The notes beneath the pieces were generated by a model, which did no database searches, was not told the DNA's origin, and saw only the letters and a list, made by a program, of their open reading frames with translations. Shown here in pieces: positions 10,046 to 21,665 of a DNA stretch of 64,000 nt. Origin of the DNA: Sciurus carolinensis. Lineage: Eukaryota; Chordata; Mammalia; Rodentia; Sciuridae. The position numbers and the translations under genes were made by a program. How positions within the stretch are numbered: the first letter of the stretch is position 1; every line of letters starts with the position of its first letter. The stretch covers positions 91,498,932 through 91,562,931 of the forward strand of contig NC_062232.1 of the NCBI RefSeq assembly GCF_902686445.1, read 5' to 3'.

Positions 10046-10879
10046 TTCTGGCAAAATCAGGCTTCCATAACATTGAAAGAGATTGAACTCCAAATGTTCA
10101 TTTGCAATTCCAGCCAATAACCAATTACAGTATTGCATTCTTGCAGCATGACCTGTAGGCTTTAGTTCATGTGACAATATCATTTTATATGGCTTGATTT
10201 AAATCAAAGCAAAGGCAGTTATGGCAAGATTTCTTAATCTCACTCTCCTGAGACATCTTACGTAATAACTTTTGAGGAGAATACAATAACCTCTCCCTAA
10301 TATCTTAAATTGATCTCCATGGTCCTTCTTGGCTCCAACATTCTGATTCTATGAATGTTTCTAGGGCTTCAAATCTGTTTGTGACAAACACATTACTTGT
10401 TACAGACTAAAGCTATTTCCCTTCTTCCAGGCAACAAGTTTCTGAAGAAGACTGGTTTTTGGAGATCTTCCTTAATGTTTTCTAATAACATATACCTTCT
10501 TCCAGTATTGTTGTGAAAAGCAAGAAAGTATATGGAAAGTGTCAAGCATAGTGCCTGATGCAAGGAAGTGGTTAATAAATGTTCATGCTGCCTCCAGTGC
10601 ATTGTTAAAATAATATCTCTTGAATTATTGAAAATATAAAATTGGAAAACTGCAACCAAATGAAAACTAAGGAATCAGCTGTATTGACAATATTATGTTT
10701 ATTTGCCTTTAGGGGAACTAGAAAGAACCCAAATCTCTGTGGACTGGCTCAGTTTTAGAATAGTGTGATGGTCTGGAGAAGGCATAGGTTCCTGTCATAC
10801 TATACATTACTTTAAGAGAAAAGCTGCAGTGACTCTGACCCGAGCGAAATTTAGTCCTAAGGCTCAGTTTCCAATCCTT
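10046..10879. other. Unassigned intergenic stretch
   Basis: No gene seen. The 10560-10600 segment (GTGCCTGATGCAAGGAAGTGGTTAATAAATG) may be a MIR/L2 end scrap. Confidence 0.35.
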
Positions 10880-11170
10880 AACATGCTTCCCAAGTCAGTG
10901 TTTCTCAAAATGTCTTCCATGGAGTACTAATCCTCGGGAATGTACTTTGGCAGTATTACATAAAAAGGGCTCCATGGAGAAGCATGTTATTAACCACTGG
11001 ATTTGTGAATGTGGTTTCCCAGCTGCAAGAGTATTTGGAGTCTTTAATACGTTAACAGATAATGTGCATCTCCAAGAGATACATAGGGCACATTGGTCCT
11101 GTTAAGTACTTTTGACTTCACCACAAGGATGGTGGTTTAGAGGAACACAATTATCAGAACACTGCTCCAA
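10880..11170. mobile_element. Probable hAT-type DNA element remnant
   Basis: It starts with GTCAGTGTTTCTCAAAATGT and has internal TTCCATGGAGTACT and GGGCTCCATGGAGAAG. These resemble the ends of old hAT-Charlie elements, but the family cannot be named. Confidence 0.35.
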
Positions 11171-11529
11171 GGTAACTAGTGACCTCCTACTTGCTAACAA
11201 AAATGGATGTTTTTCATTCTGTACATGACAAAATGTATGTGCTGAACTGTAGAGTACCATCTGTCAGGCCCCCAGTGTCCTCATTTTCTTCTTTGCACAG
11301 CTTAGAATCTTCTTCTAAAGAAGAAAATGAGATGTTCATTATTATAATCCCCCTTTTGCACTCACCTTAGCCTCCCTGGCCTCTTTCTCTGCCTACATGA
11401 TGTTTATTCAAATAAATATGACAAACATCTAATTCTGGTTAAACCCAAGTCTCTGTCTACTACAAACCCACCCCAGCCACTGAGCAATTTTGGATAAATG
11501 ATTATAACCTTCCCACTCCTCAAACTTCC

Positions 11530-13205
11530 AACACCTCTTCCCTCAATCTCCCTCTAAGCTGCTGACCTTGCTTCCTATTTCACTGAGAAAACAGAAGCAG
11601 TCAGAAAAGAACTCTCCCACATTGCATCTACCAACGTATTTGCATCTGTATCCACACCCCTGTCTTCCTTCTTGTTACTATCCTGATCCCTCCACTTATA
11701 GACTAGATCCTGTCCCTTTTTTGTCTAATCAAAGTCATTGGCCTAGTCATTTCCCCTCCTTCTGGGATATCAGCAGTTTTTATCTTACCAAATCAACATC
11801 TTCAAGGTTAAAAAAAAAAGCAAAAAATCTTTTCTCTTCACCCAAGCTACAGCCCCAGTTTTCTCCTCTCCAAAGCAAAAAACTTCTGGAAAAATTTGTC
11901 TCTCCTCATCAGGTCTATTTTCTCTTCCCTCATTCTTTAACTCTTTCTAATCAGGTTTTTACCACCATTGCTTCACCAAAATGGTTCATATCAAGGTCAA
12001 CAACAACTTCTCAATGTTAAGTTCAGTAGTCACTTTACTACCTTCATTTTATTTGACCTAACAGCAGCATTTGACACTGTTGATCACTCTCTTCTTGAAA
12101 CATATTTTTTAACTTGACTTCCAGGACACCACACATTCTTGGTTCTCCCATGTCACTAACTGATCTCTCTGAATAATGTCTCTTATAGGATATGTTTTGC
12201 CATAAAAACGTGATAAATATCTCAGGACATAGATTTGTTTAACTTCAGTTAAACATTACACAATGTATGCATGCATTCAAACTTCACATGGTACCACAGT
12301 AATATGCACAATTTTTGTGTTTTAATATATCCATTGAAACAAATTTAATTTAAAAATTAAAAAAAAACCCTGTTTCTCCAAGACCAAAGTGACCATTTTA
12401 CTTCATACCTCTTTCTCCTGTAGCCTTCTTTGTCCATTTTTCTGACTGTTCAGGCCAAAACTTTGGCATCATTCTTGACTCCCTGTTTTCTCTCATATCC
12501 CACGTCTTATCTATCAACAGTAGTTTCAACTCAATATTTTAAAATATATTTAGAATTTGACCACTTCTAGCCACTTTCAATGCTACCACTTTTGTCCATG
12601 CCAGTATCATTTCTTACGTGGATCATTGTGGCATCTATTAAACATATAAACCAGATCATGTTTTGCCTGTGCTGAAAACCCTCCATGGGTTATATTGTAT
12701 ACAGTAAAGACCAAAGTCCATAGAGTGAGCTATCAGATTCTACATGATCTGCCTTCTTCCCCAGTTATCCACGTGACCTCATTGCCTACCACTTTCCTCC
12801 TTGATTACTCAGCCCCAGCCATCTGGCCTACTTGCTGTTTGTCAGACACACCAAGAAAACTCCTAGAAGGCCTTGACTGTTCCCTATAACTGGAATGCTC
12901 TTTCCCCTTAGAGCCATGGGCTTACTCACTTGCTTCCCTCAATTCTCTGTGGAAATGGTACCTTACCAGGGATGTTTCCTTGACCAACTTATTTAAAAAT
13001 GGCCACTCTCTGCATTCTTCCTATCACTTTGCCTTGCTTCATTTTTATCTACAGTACTTAGTTCCATATATGATTAATATTTATTTATTTGTTTACTATC
13101 ACTACCATTAAGCTTCAGGAAGGTATATATATATTTTTTATCACTACTTTGTCTTCGTTAGCTAACACAGGGCTTGGTACATAATGGGTACTTGGAAAAC
13201 ATCTG
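11530..13205 (+). mobile_element. L2 LINE, sense: longest copy, RT to 3' end, with a nested L1 tail
   Basis: ACAGCAGCATTTGACACTGTTGATC (12060-12084) encodes the L2 RT motif A region (AAFDTVDH). The copy goes on through TTGACTCCCTG, TGGATCATTGTGG and the AACCAGATCATGTTTTGCCTGTGCTG block to GCTTGGTACATAATGGGTACTTGG near 13200. The open frame at 11568-12020 is only an accidental frame of this L2. An L1-tail piece interrupts at about 12200-12368. Confidence 0.8.
12200..12368 (+). mobile_element. Short old L1 3'-end insertion inside L2
   Basis: CACAATGTATGCATGCATTCAAACTTCACATGGTACC...AATATGCACAATTTTTGTG and an A-rich end resemble the 3' tail of old L1M elements. L2 homology stops before it and resumes after it. 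Confidence 0.5.
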
Positions 13206-13574
13206 CCAAACTAAGAAAGAATGGTTCTAAGAATAATGGAGCTTTAAGGTCCATGGCATCTTCAAGCAGACACAAATCTCCCTCATCATCTAAATCAACC
13301 CCCTTTCCAGTGCAGAACTCGCTGATAATACATATCTGGTGGGTGGAATTAGTATTTACATGAAGATTTCCAGGAAGTTCCACAAGTTAAAGCAATGTGC
13401 TTCATAGTTGGAACTACTTAATTTCTAGAAAGATCTTTTCCAAGGGTCCTTTTTTGGTACAAAATATTTTCAAATAAGCATTATGTGTTCATGATGCTAA
13501 ATACTGAATGTTCACAGGGCAATTAGTGAAAAGTTTATTCTATTAACTGTCACTGATACCATCCTATTTCAAGT
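13206..13574. other. Unassigned stretch
   Basis: No gene or element recognised. Confidence 0.35.
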
Positions 13575-13585
13575 CACACTCATTT

Positions 13586-13717
13586 AAAAATTTTTTAATT
13601 GTAGATGGATAATAATAACTTTATTTTATTCATTGATTTTCTGCAATGCTAAGGATCAAACCCAGTACCTCACATGTATGAGGCAAGTGCTCTACCACTG
13701 AGCCATAACCCCAGACC
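13586..13717 (-). mobile_element. ID SINE, antisense, with clean TSD
   Basis: Tail complement, then GCTAAGGATCAAACCC...CTCTACCACTGAGCC. Perfect 11-bp TSD cacactcattt at 13575-13585 and 13718-13728. Confidence 0.92.
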
Positions 13718-13784
13718 CACACTCATTTTTATAACCACCATTATTGCACAAATACCTTAGAAACAAAAATTCAAAAATTCTAAA

Positions 13785-14060
13785 ACCAAACCGATGCATC
13801 TCATTTTACTCAAAGTGACAGCTAAAGTCTCCCTCTGTCCCCAGCCATCAAGTTCTCCTCCTGGAGGCAAACCACTTTTACGTCTTTACTATGTATTTTC
13901 TGGAAAAACAGTCTACATTATACACACATTGTGTGCATATAATTCTTTTTTAAACTATACATACCGTTTTGTACCTTTCTTTTTTCTTACTTTATTCTAT
14001 CTCATTTCTTTTTAATGACTACATAGATATCCACGTATGGCTGCTGTATTCTCAAGGAAT
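13785..14060 (-). mobile_element. Probable L1M/HAL1 3' remnant, antisense
   Basis: CATTTCTTTTTAATGACTACATAGATATCCA resembles the antisense L1 segment that usually reads 'GCTGAGTAGTATTCCA'. It is heavily diverged. Confidence 0.35.
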
Positions 14061-14129
14061 TCTTCCCCTCAAATATATGTGTTAATCTCCTGAAAATTGC
14101 ATGCTGATATTTGCATGTATATATATGCA

Positions 14130-14460
14130 GTTGTATTTTGGTATCTGTAGGGGATTAGTTCCAGGACTCCCTCTCAGATAACAAAATCTTCAGATGCTCA
14201 AATACCTTAGGATAAACAATGTAGTGGTTGCATATAACCTACAGATATCCTCTTGTGTACTTTAAATCATCTCCAGATTACCTATAATAGCTAATAGAAT
14301 GTAAATGTCATGTAAACAATTTTTATATTTATTAATTAGGGAATAATGACAAGAAAAATCTTCACGTGGTCAATACAGACACATTTTAAAAAATATCAGA
14401 TCTGCAGTGATTAAATCTGTGAATGTGGAACCTATGGGTGTAGAGGATTAACTATAGGCA
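14130..14460. mobile_element. Tigger/MER2-like DNA transposon remnant
   Basis: TTGGTATCTGTAGGGGATTAGTTCCAGGACTCC at the left and GAACCTATGGGTGTAGAGGATTAACTAT at the right match the known ends of Tigger-derived MER2 elements (complementary 'GTATCCGTGGGGGATTGGTTCCAGGACC' termini). Confidence 0.75.
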
Positions 14461-15239
14461 CATCCTTCAGCAGAGAGGTCCCATGACTTTTATCAGATTC
14501 TAAGGGATCTGAGACAGAAAACTGTGAAGAATTCATTCTAAATCTGAATCTGCCTTCCTGACACTTTTACCCCTTGACCCTAATTCTGTTATTTGGAACG
14601 GTTCCATCAGAGCCTGACACAGAAAGGACATACAGAAGATATTTGTCAGAGAGAACACAAAATGAATCTAGTCCCTTTTTTCTTTGTTAGCTTTTGGTTA
14701 CTCTGAAGAAACCATCATGTCCTTCCCAATTATCTCTTTCCCTTAACTTTTTCTAATTGGACATGGTTTCCAAACACATAAACTTTTCCCTCTCCTGGGC
14801 ACTCACTAATATGAGTTTTTCTTTCAAAAGCCTTCAGGGGCAAGTTGATAATTTAAAAATGGTTAAGTGGACCAGGTGTGAGATGATGGCCAGAGGTGGT
14901 AGGACCTGAGGAGGAGTCTATGTAGTTGTCCAAATATATTTGCATTCAAACTCATACATAACACACACACACACATAACCAACCAAACAAAATTTTCAAA
15001 CCAATTTTGACCTATGGGCTGTCAGTTTGCAAATCTAAGAAATTTGAACTCACAGTTTGTCAATACTCCTTTCACATCTTCTACATTCTATCTCTCCCTA
15101 TTCTTCCCCATATACCTGTCCTTGCTTCTCAAACATCCTTTATAATTCTTTATTTTATTCCTTTGTCCTATGGCTCTGTCTGCATAAAATGCCAATGTGG
15201 AATATTTTAAATATTCTCTATTTTCCCCTGCAGATCCAC
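14461..15239. other. Unassigned stretch
   Basis: It holds a short (CA)n at 14961-14975 and nothing else I recognise. The ORFs at 15007-15317 are AT-rich and unsupported. Confidence 0.35.
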
Positions 15240-15420
15240 TTCTTGAAAATAGACATTTTTTGGAGCAGTTTTAGATTCACAAAAAAATTAAGAGAGTTCA
15301 CATACACCTCTCAGTGATCCACTTTTCACCCTTCTCCATTCTCTTTCTGTATTTTCAGAGGCTAATGCCAATGTACTATATTAACTGGCATTCTCGTCCT
15401 CTGGATTCTTTTTGGATATG
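15240..15420 (-). mobile_element. L1M 3'-end fragment, antisense
   Basis: GGAGCAGTTTTAGATTCACA...AATTAAGAGAGTTCACATACACC...ATGCCAATGTACTATATTAA matches the antisense tail of L1M elements also seen at 40.0 and 42.2 kb. Confidence 0.5.
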
Positions 15421-15661
15421 GTCAACAGGGTGCACTAGGAGGGGAGGAGGGGACTATAGATCAGAGACAGTCTTTTCGTTAAACTCCATTCACTTACCCT
15501 GTTGAGTGGTTTTCTATTAGGTGTTTAAATGCAAGAATGTCTTCCACTCCTTTGTATATTTGGTGTATTTCATATTGTTTAGGCCTCAGTTCCTCTGTGA
15601 AGCTTCTCTAAGTGTCCTTCCATCTGGAAAAGTTAGGTATTCCTCCATCTCCTTGAGATCA

Positions 15662-15795
15662 CTTTTTTTTAGTTGCAGATGGACACAATACCTTTATTTT
15701 ATTTACTTATTTTTATGTGGTACTTAGGATGGAACCCAGTGCCTCACATGTGCTAGGCAAGTGCTCTACCATTGAGCTACAACTCCAGCCCAAGA
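15662..15795 (-). mobile_element. ID SINE, antisense
   Basis: TTTTTAGTTGCAGATGGACACAATACC is the typical tail complement, then GGAACCCAGTGCCTCACATG...CTCTACCATTGAGC is the ID head complement. Confidence 0.88.
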
Positions 15796-15959
15796 ACATT
15801 TCTTACAATGCACTATGTTTATATCTTGAACTTCTTATGGTAGGGAATGAAATTTATTCATCATTGTTTTTTTCGGTTCTAGCCAATTAGATGCTTTGTA
15901 GATGCATGTGGGGGGGCATTAAATCAAGAAGGGCAAGTATTTGTTTTTTCTATATGATT

Positions 15960-16340
15960 TCATTTTTTTAAAGAAAGACTGTACATTATTTTTTAAATTT
16001 TAAGTTAAAGGAAAAAAAGTAAAGTAAAAGCAAAACTCTATCCCTCACATCTATGCTAGAGGTAACCATGGTGATAGATTGTGGTTTGCATCTTTCCAGT
16101 ATCTTTTTATGTACATAAAGACATAAATTTATATAGACTCACATATTTCTCTACTTCTTTCATTTTGACTTAATAACACATCTATCTTTTTGCATCAGAT
16201 CATGTAGGTATATAGACCTACTTCATTTTATTTATAGGAGCATTGTATTCTATTTGATAAATGCATTATAATTTATTTGACAAATCCCTTATTGTTAGAT
16301 TGATTATCTAATATTTCCACCATTATAATCAATGCAACTT
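15960..16340 (-). mobile_element. Probable HAL1/L1 remnant, antisense
   Basis: TATAGGAGCATTGTATTCTAT and TTGACAAATCCCTTATTGTTAG resemble antisense L1 ORF2 end sequence. Low similarity. Confidence 0.4.
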
Positions 16341-16664
16341 ACAACACAGAGACAGAGTGGATCAAATTTTACCACAAAAATATATAGTTGAACTCAGATG
16401 CAAGAAAGGAAAACCTCCAGGTTTTTCCAGAAACAGAAAGAAACTCAAATTCACAGCAATGAGCATGAATTGAAGTTATACAACTCACAGGAAAAATGGG
16501 ACCAGATATTCCTTAGAGATTGAGGTATTAAGCTCTTTGTAGGTCATGGAATTGAGTTAGAATTGCACTTCCTATACAACACAAGGAGTAGACTAGAGAT
16601 ACCCTACATATGAATTGAAACCAGATTTGCCAAGTTGCCAGAGGCACAAGAATAACAAAATCTT

Positions 16665-16875
16665 ATTTAGTACTATGTGCCAAATACTGTTCTACATGTT
16701 TTCCAGGTATTCATTAATTTAATCCTCACAAGTCCCCTTGAGGTAGGTACTATTGTAATCTTCATTTTACAAATAGGGAATACAACATTCACGTGACTCA
16801 TGTAAGGTCACAAAGCTAGGAAGGGACAAATCTAAGTCAGTCCCAAGTATCCCGACTCTAGGGTCCATGCTTTTT
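16665..16875 (-). repeat. MIR SINE, antisense
   Basis: ACTATGTGCCAAATACTG...AATCCTCACAAGTCCCCTTGAGG...AGGTCACAAAGCTAGGAAG is near full length. Confidence 0.88.
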
Positions 16876-17954
16876 TAAAAATATAAAATATACTATACTA
16901 CTTCTGTGCAAATAGGTTGTGGGTTATTTGCCCTAAGGAAGTGTGAAAACAACTTCACTTATAAAAAATTTAAAACACTAAACCTGTGATATACACTGGT
17001 ATGAGACCCAAATTCATAGTACCCACATAATGTAGAAACCCTGAACTGAGAACTTAGTTTAACTGGCAGGGAACTGTGAAGACCACAAATCTCTGGCAGT
17101 GGCAAATGAAAAACTGCCCATAGAGATACCTCTACAACTCAGTCAAAATCTCTCAGAAGGGTTCTCTCAGAAGACAACTTCTGCAGAAGTACAAGTCACA
17201 CGCAAACATGATAAAGCACATGAAAAAACTTGCAGGATAAGAATTAGTCAGAATGCCCAAGAAATGGAAGAATTCTGTTACAAGGAACTATAGATAATAT
17301 GGCTATGTGAAAGGACTGTAAAATACTGTATGTTTAAAGATTTAAAGATATAAAAGGGAACATAGTACATAAAATTAGAGAACAATTTATGTGTGTGTAT
17401 ACCAAAGAAACATTCTAGAACTGAAGAATATAGAAAAAAAATGGATTAGCACTGGAAGATCTTAGTTCGAACCCCATTTGAAATGTTTAAAAAAGTCAAT
17501 GACAAGTTAAACTACAAATATGGCAAGAGTAAAGAGAGAATGAGTAAAATAAGAAATAGAGCTGAGATAATCATAGAATGTAGCACATTATAAAAATACT
17601 AAATATGAAAGAGAAAATAGAAGACATATATAAGCTCTCTATATATCTAATAGAAATTTCAGAAGGAAAAAAATTAGGAAGTGGTAATGTTCAAAGAGAA
17701 ATGGCTGAGAGTTTTCCAGAACTGAATAAAACATAAATCCTCAGGTTTAAATCATGTACCGAATCCTAAGCAGAATAAATAAAGACAAATTGATACCCTG
17801 TAGATGTGTCATGGTGAAACTGCAGAACATCAAGGATAAAGGGAAAAATCTTGAAACCAAAAGAGATTTTAAAAATGCTGCAAAGTATTTCTGTAGGAAA
17901 GATTCCTAAAAGTGAAATTTCTGGGACAAGGGATATATACACTAAAAAGCAATG
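16876..17954. other. Unassigned AT-rich stretch
   Basis: About 1.1 kb without a recognised element or a plausible gene. Purine-rich on the plus strand from 17300, with A-run clusters, perhaps an unrecognised old L1. Confidence 0.35.
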
Positions 17955-18208
17955 ATCCAGGCATGGTGGCACACACCTGTAATCCCAGCAGCTCAGGAGA
18001 CTGAGGCAGGAGGATGGTAAATTCAAAGCCAGCCTCAGCAATTTAGCAAGGTCCTAGGCAACTTAGCAAGACTCTGCATCAAAATAAAGATAAAAATGAC
18101 TGGGGATATGGCTCAGTGGTTAAGTGCCCCTGGGTTCAATCCCTGCTACTACCCCTAAAAAAAGCAATCAACACCCCCGTACCAAAAAAAAAAAAAAAAA
18201 AAAAAAAA
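17955..18208 (+). mobile_element. B1-ID dimeric SINE, sense, with A25 tail
   Basis: The B1 half (GGCATGGTGGCACACACCTG...CAGGAGACTGAGGCAGG) is followed by an A-rich linker and the ID half (GGGGATATGGCTCAGTGG...GGGTTCAATCC). The tail is a 25-bp pure A run (18184-18208), which suggests a fairly recent insertion. Confidence 0.92.
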
Positions 18209-18494
18209 CAACAATGAATCAGTTTTAAATTAAAGAATGAGCAACTTAAGGAGTCCAGTAGTATTTCTATCGATCTATTCATTTTTTTAGTACAGCCTAT
18301 GATTGCATCCCTCAGCTCTCCATTTATTTATATATTTGCAACTGCATCAGCACTATTGATTGATATTGAGCATGAGGCCAATTAAAATCCCCAGGACTTT
18401 TTCAAATGAAAGGCTGTCAAAAGAGGTCTTCTTCAGCATTTACTTGTGCAATTAAATTTTAAAACCCAGATGCAAGACTATTCGAATATTGGTG

Positions 18495-18830
18495 AGATCA
18501 TTGAGAGCTAGAGTCATTAAGGAAGGTTTCATAAAAGAAGTAGGACTTAGGCAGAGTAGGATTTATTTTAGGTGGAAGAGACAAAGGAGAACTTCTAGAT
18601 TTGTGGGATGGTAGTAAGAAGAACAGGCCATAGGATAGAAAAGGAGCTTGGAATAGATATGCGGAGGGTAAAGGAAAAAAGAGACATAGTAAAAGGGCAG
18701 GGTGAGACCATGTTATAGAGGACTTAGGCAAAGTGTTGGATTTGGTATTACACATAGGAAATTAGGAGCCCCTTTAGACTCTTTAAAAGGAAATGATATT
18801 ATCTGACCAGCCAAATAAAGGTTACTTAAC
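18495..18830 (-). mobile_element. L2 LINE remnant, antisense
   Basis: GGAAGGTTTCATAAAAGAAGTAGGACTTAGGC and the GGAGCCCCTTTAGACTC...GATATTATCTGACC end are complements of the L2 segments that normally code near the RT end and the 3' UTR. Confidence 0.6.
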
Positions 18831-19309
18831 CCAAGAAAAAGCAGGGCGACAGGATGAAATCATAAAGCAGAAATCTTTCTGCTTCTGAATTACTGAACAA
18901 GTTATATAGACAACAGTTCAGCTTAGCAAACAGCTCAGGGACACTAGGGTGATTTGATGTTGAATTACCTGACTAGTGAGGACTAAGTGTAATAAAACTA
19001 GAATGGCAAGACTAAAAATGGTATTCTGGCAGAAGAGTCTACTAGCAAATTCAAGACACTTAAGACCTAAGTGAAAAGTATGAGAAAGGAAGATGTTGGA
19101 TGCAAGACAACAAGAGACAAAATGAAAGGGTGGAATATACATTGGAATGAGCATCAGCAAATCTCAATTCTAGTTCCAGTTCTACCTCCCACTAACAATG
19201 TAGTTTTGTGCAATCCAAGTATGTTTGCAGATAAGGGAACTAGAAAACCAAGGCTAGTTTCCTTATCTGAAAACGTACCAGAAAATAAGTTCTAGAGGGT
19301 TGTAATCAG
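18831..19309. other. Unassigned stretch
   Basis: The part from about 19120 (GAATGAGCATCAGCAAATCTCAATTC...) may be a degraded MIR. No gene. Confidence 0.35.
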
Positions 19310-19405
19310 GTCTGCTTTGTTTGCTATTGTTTCCTAAGCACAAGGCCTAGCACAAAGTAGAGGCTTAGCAAATACTGGTTGAAAAGATGAATGAATGAGC
19401 AAACG
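19310..19405 (+). mobile_element. L2 3' end
   Basis: GCCTAGCACAAAGTAGAGGCTTAGCAAATACTGGTTG...GAATGAATGA is the L2 terminus. Confidence 0.65.
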
Positions 19406-19739
19406 TCTGCCCTGCCTGCCTCCAAGAACTGTTGTGAGCTTCAAATGAGATAAGAGATGTGAAAATATTACAGGAAATTAAAACACTAAATCATTCCATG
19501 GTGAAATACTACATTTACTACTGATAATTACTTTTTAAATTAAATTAGAAGGCTATTTGCCATACTTTAAGGGTGAATTGATAAGTGGGCTAATGATTTC
19601 AAGTTTTCTTAGCATAGAAAGTAAGAAGAGTAAACATATAATATGCTTCAAGTGAGGAAAGAAATATCAGGATCTGTTCTATCATTTTGCTCACTGAGCT
19701 TAAGTTAGGGGTAACAATGGTATTAATTATACTTACCAT
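19406..19739. other. Unassigned stretch
   Basis: No gene or element recognised. Confidence 0.35.
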
Positions 19740-19871
19740 TCATTGGCTACATACAGTTTGCTAAATCTATCTATCCTTTAAAAAAAACCTGTAATGTAGA
19801 TAATAGTATTCCTATTTTAAAGATGAAAAATTTGAGGTTCAAAGAAATTAAATGACTTGCTTAAAACCATG
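19740..19871 (-). repeat. MIR SINE, antisense, cut by a B1-ID
   Basis: CCTATTTTAAAGATGAAAAATTTGAGGTTCAAAGAAATTAAATGACTTGC is an antisense MIR core. It ends where the B1-ID begins. Confidence 0.7.
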
Positions 19872-20090
19872 ATGATGTCAGGCATGGTGGCACACACCTG
19901 TAATCCCAGCAGCTCAGGAGGCTGAGACAGGAGGATTGTAAATTCAACCCCAGCCTCAGTAATTCATCCCTAAGCAGCTCAGTGAGACCCTGTTTGTAAA
20001 TAAAATACAAAAAAAGGACTGGGACCTGGTTCAGTACCCCTGAGTTCAACCCAGGTACAAAACAAAACAAACAAACAAAAAAACCCCACA
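19872..20090 (+). mobile_element. B1-ID dimeric SINE, sense
   Basis: B1 half with CAGGCATGGTGGCACACACC, then an ID half with degraded boxes (GGACCTGGTTCAGTACC...GAGTTCAACCC) and an (AAAC)n tail. The flanks TGATGATG/TGATGAAG are a probable TSD. Confidence 0.9.
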
Positions 20091-20649
20091 AATGTGATGA
20101 AGAGGTTGTAGAGATAGAAATTTTATCCCAAGTCAGTTTGTCTCTGAAGCCAGTGGGAGGAAATTTGTAGATAGATTTTTTTCACATCATAAGAATGCCC
20201 TCGCTAAGAGACAGAGCAATCCAAAGATGGAATGGGCTGCCTCTGGAGCTAATGAGTTTCTCGTCACTGGAAGCAGGATTACTACATAATTTGCAGGGTC
20301 CAGTGCAAAATGAAGACAGCCCCGACTAGAAGTCTTTGAGGAGAATTTAGACAGCCTCAAGATCAGGATATTAGAGAGAGAAGTGAACATGAACTGACAC
20401 ATAGGACAAGATGGCTTTAATCTGAGGTTTTATGGGTTCTACTCTATTAGCCCAAACAGGTTAGGGGAGCTTTCCAAGGTGGATGGCATGACACCCCAGA
20501 GTCCTTCAGATGAGAGAGAATTCTGAAAGTGAACTCAGAGAGACTGATGGTGCTATAATCATATGGGGCATTGAAAACATGCTCTGCCTTTGAGAGAGCA
20601 CAAGCATCAAGGAGAAAACAAAAAAGAAATTCCTTTTAGTGAAAGTGAG
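20091..20649. other. Unassigned stretch
   Basis: The 20210-20390 part may be a worn repeat. No gene support. Confidence 0.35.
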
Positions 20650-20885
20650 GAATAATGGAAAAAATCAGACAGATGTGGGTTCAAATCCTGTCTCTGGCAC
20701 TTACTAGCTAGTTCTGTGCCTTTGAACAAGTCATGTCATCCTGTCCAAGACTATTTTGTCATTTAGAATATGATTACTGTACCTGCCTTGTAGGGCTGGG
20801 GTGAAGGTTTCAGTGAGACGATGCAAGTCAAGGTGCATCTGGAACTTGGTAAGCCCCTTAATAAATGTTAACCATTGCTTGTATT
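20650..20885 (+). repeat. MIR SINE, sense
   Basis: GTGGGTTCAAATCCTGTCTCTGGCACTTACTAGCTAGTTC...ATAAATGTTAACCATTG is near full length. Confidence 0.88.
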
Positions 20886-20954
20886 TTTTTAATTGTTGGA
20901 AGGAGGACAGTATAATATTGTGTCTTTTGCTTCTCCTTGAGCTCTTACTTGCTG

Positions 20955-21310
20955 TCTTAATCTGTTCATTGTTGTATAGTACCTGGGAATGGTTATTTAA
21001 TAAAGGACAGATTTATTTAGGCTCTTACTTCTGGCGATAGGAAATCCAAGAGTATGGAGCTGGCATCTGCTTGGCTTCCTATGAGGAATTTATGCTGTTT
21101 CCTAGCAAGGCAGAAAATGGAAGATCAAGCAGGCACACGTGGAAGGGAGAAAAGTGGGCCAAATTTTCATGATTGATCTATTCCCAAGAGAAAGGCATTG
21201 AGCCATTCACAATGGTTCAGCCCCCATAACCCACCTCTCTCTCACTAAGCCCCACCTCCAAACACTGCCATGACAGCAAATTTCAACATGAGTTTCAAAA
21301 GGGACAAATC
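20955..21310 (-). mobile_element. MaLR LTR (MLT1/MST type), antisense
   Basis: CTTAATCTGTTCATTGTTG...GACAGATTTATTTAGGCTC, then CCCCACCTCCAAACACTG...ATTTCAACATGAGTTTC at the right, follow an antisense MaLR LTR. No internal region is attached. Confidence 0.6.
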
Positions 21311-21385
21311 CGATTCAAATTTTATCAATGACCCAGTAACCAAGTCTGCCAGACCCACCTAGGGGACATGGAAACTCCTATACAC

Positions 21386-21390
<5 letters not shown>

Positions 21391-21468
<78 letters not shown>
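21391..21468 (+). repeat. (TC)n microsatellite, about 78 bp
   Basis: It is almost uninterrupted TC on the plus strand. It abuts the T-rich end of the next SINE and probably grew from that tail. The Arg-Glu minus-strand ORF across it is a translation of the repeat, not a gene. Confidence 0.97.
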
Positions 21469-21665
21469 GTAGTAGGGATTGAGTTCAGGGGCACTTAACC
21501 ACTGAGCCACATCCCCAGCTCTTTTTATTTTTTTATTTAGAGACAGGGTCTTACTGAGTTGCTTAGGGCCTCGCTAAATTGCTGAGGCTGGCTTTGAACT
21601 CATGATCCTCCTGCCTCAGCCTCCTGAGCCACTGCGTTTACAGGCATGCACCACTGTGCCCAGCC
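21469..21665 (-). mobile_element. B1-ID dimeric SINE, antisense
   Basis: GATTGAGTTCAGGGGCACTTAACCACTGAGCC is the ID complement and AGAGACAGGGTCTT...CCTCAGCCTCCTGAGCC the B1 complement. Confidence 0.92.

Noticed and set aside
11568..12020. 150-codon open frame
   Set aside because: It lies within an L2 copy in a frame unrelated to the L2 protein; composition is Pro/Ser/Leu-rich as expected from pyrimidine-rich DNA.
21325..21510. 61-codon minus frame with an Arg-Glu repeat
   Set aside because: It is the translation of the (TC)n microsatellite at 21391-21468.
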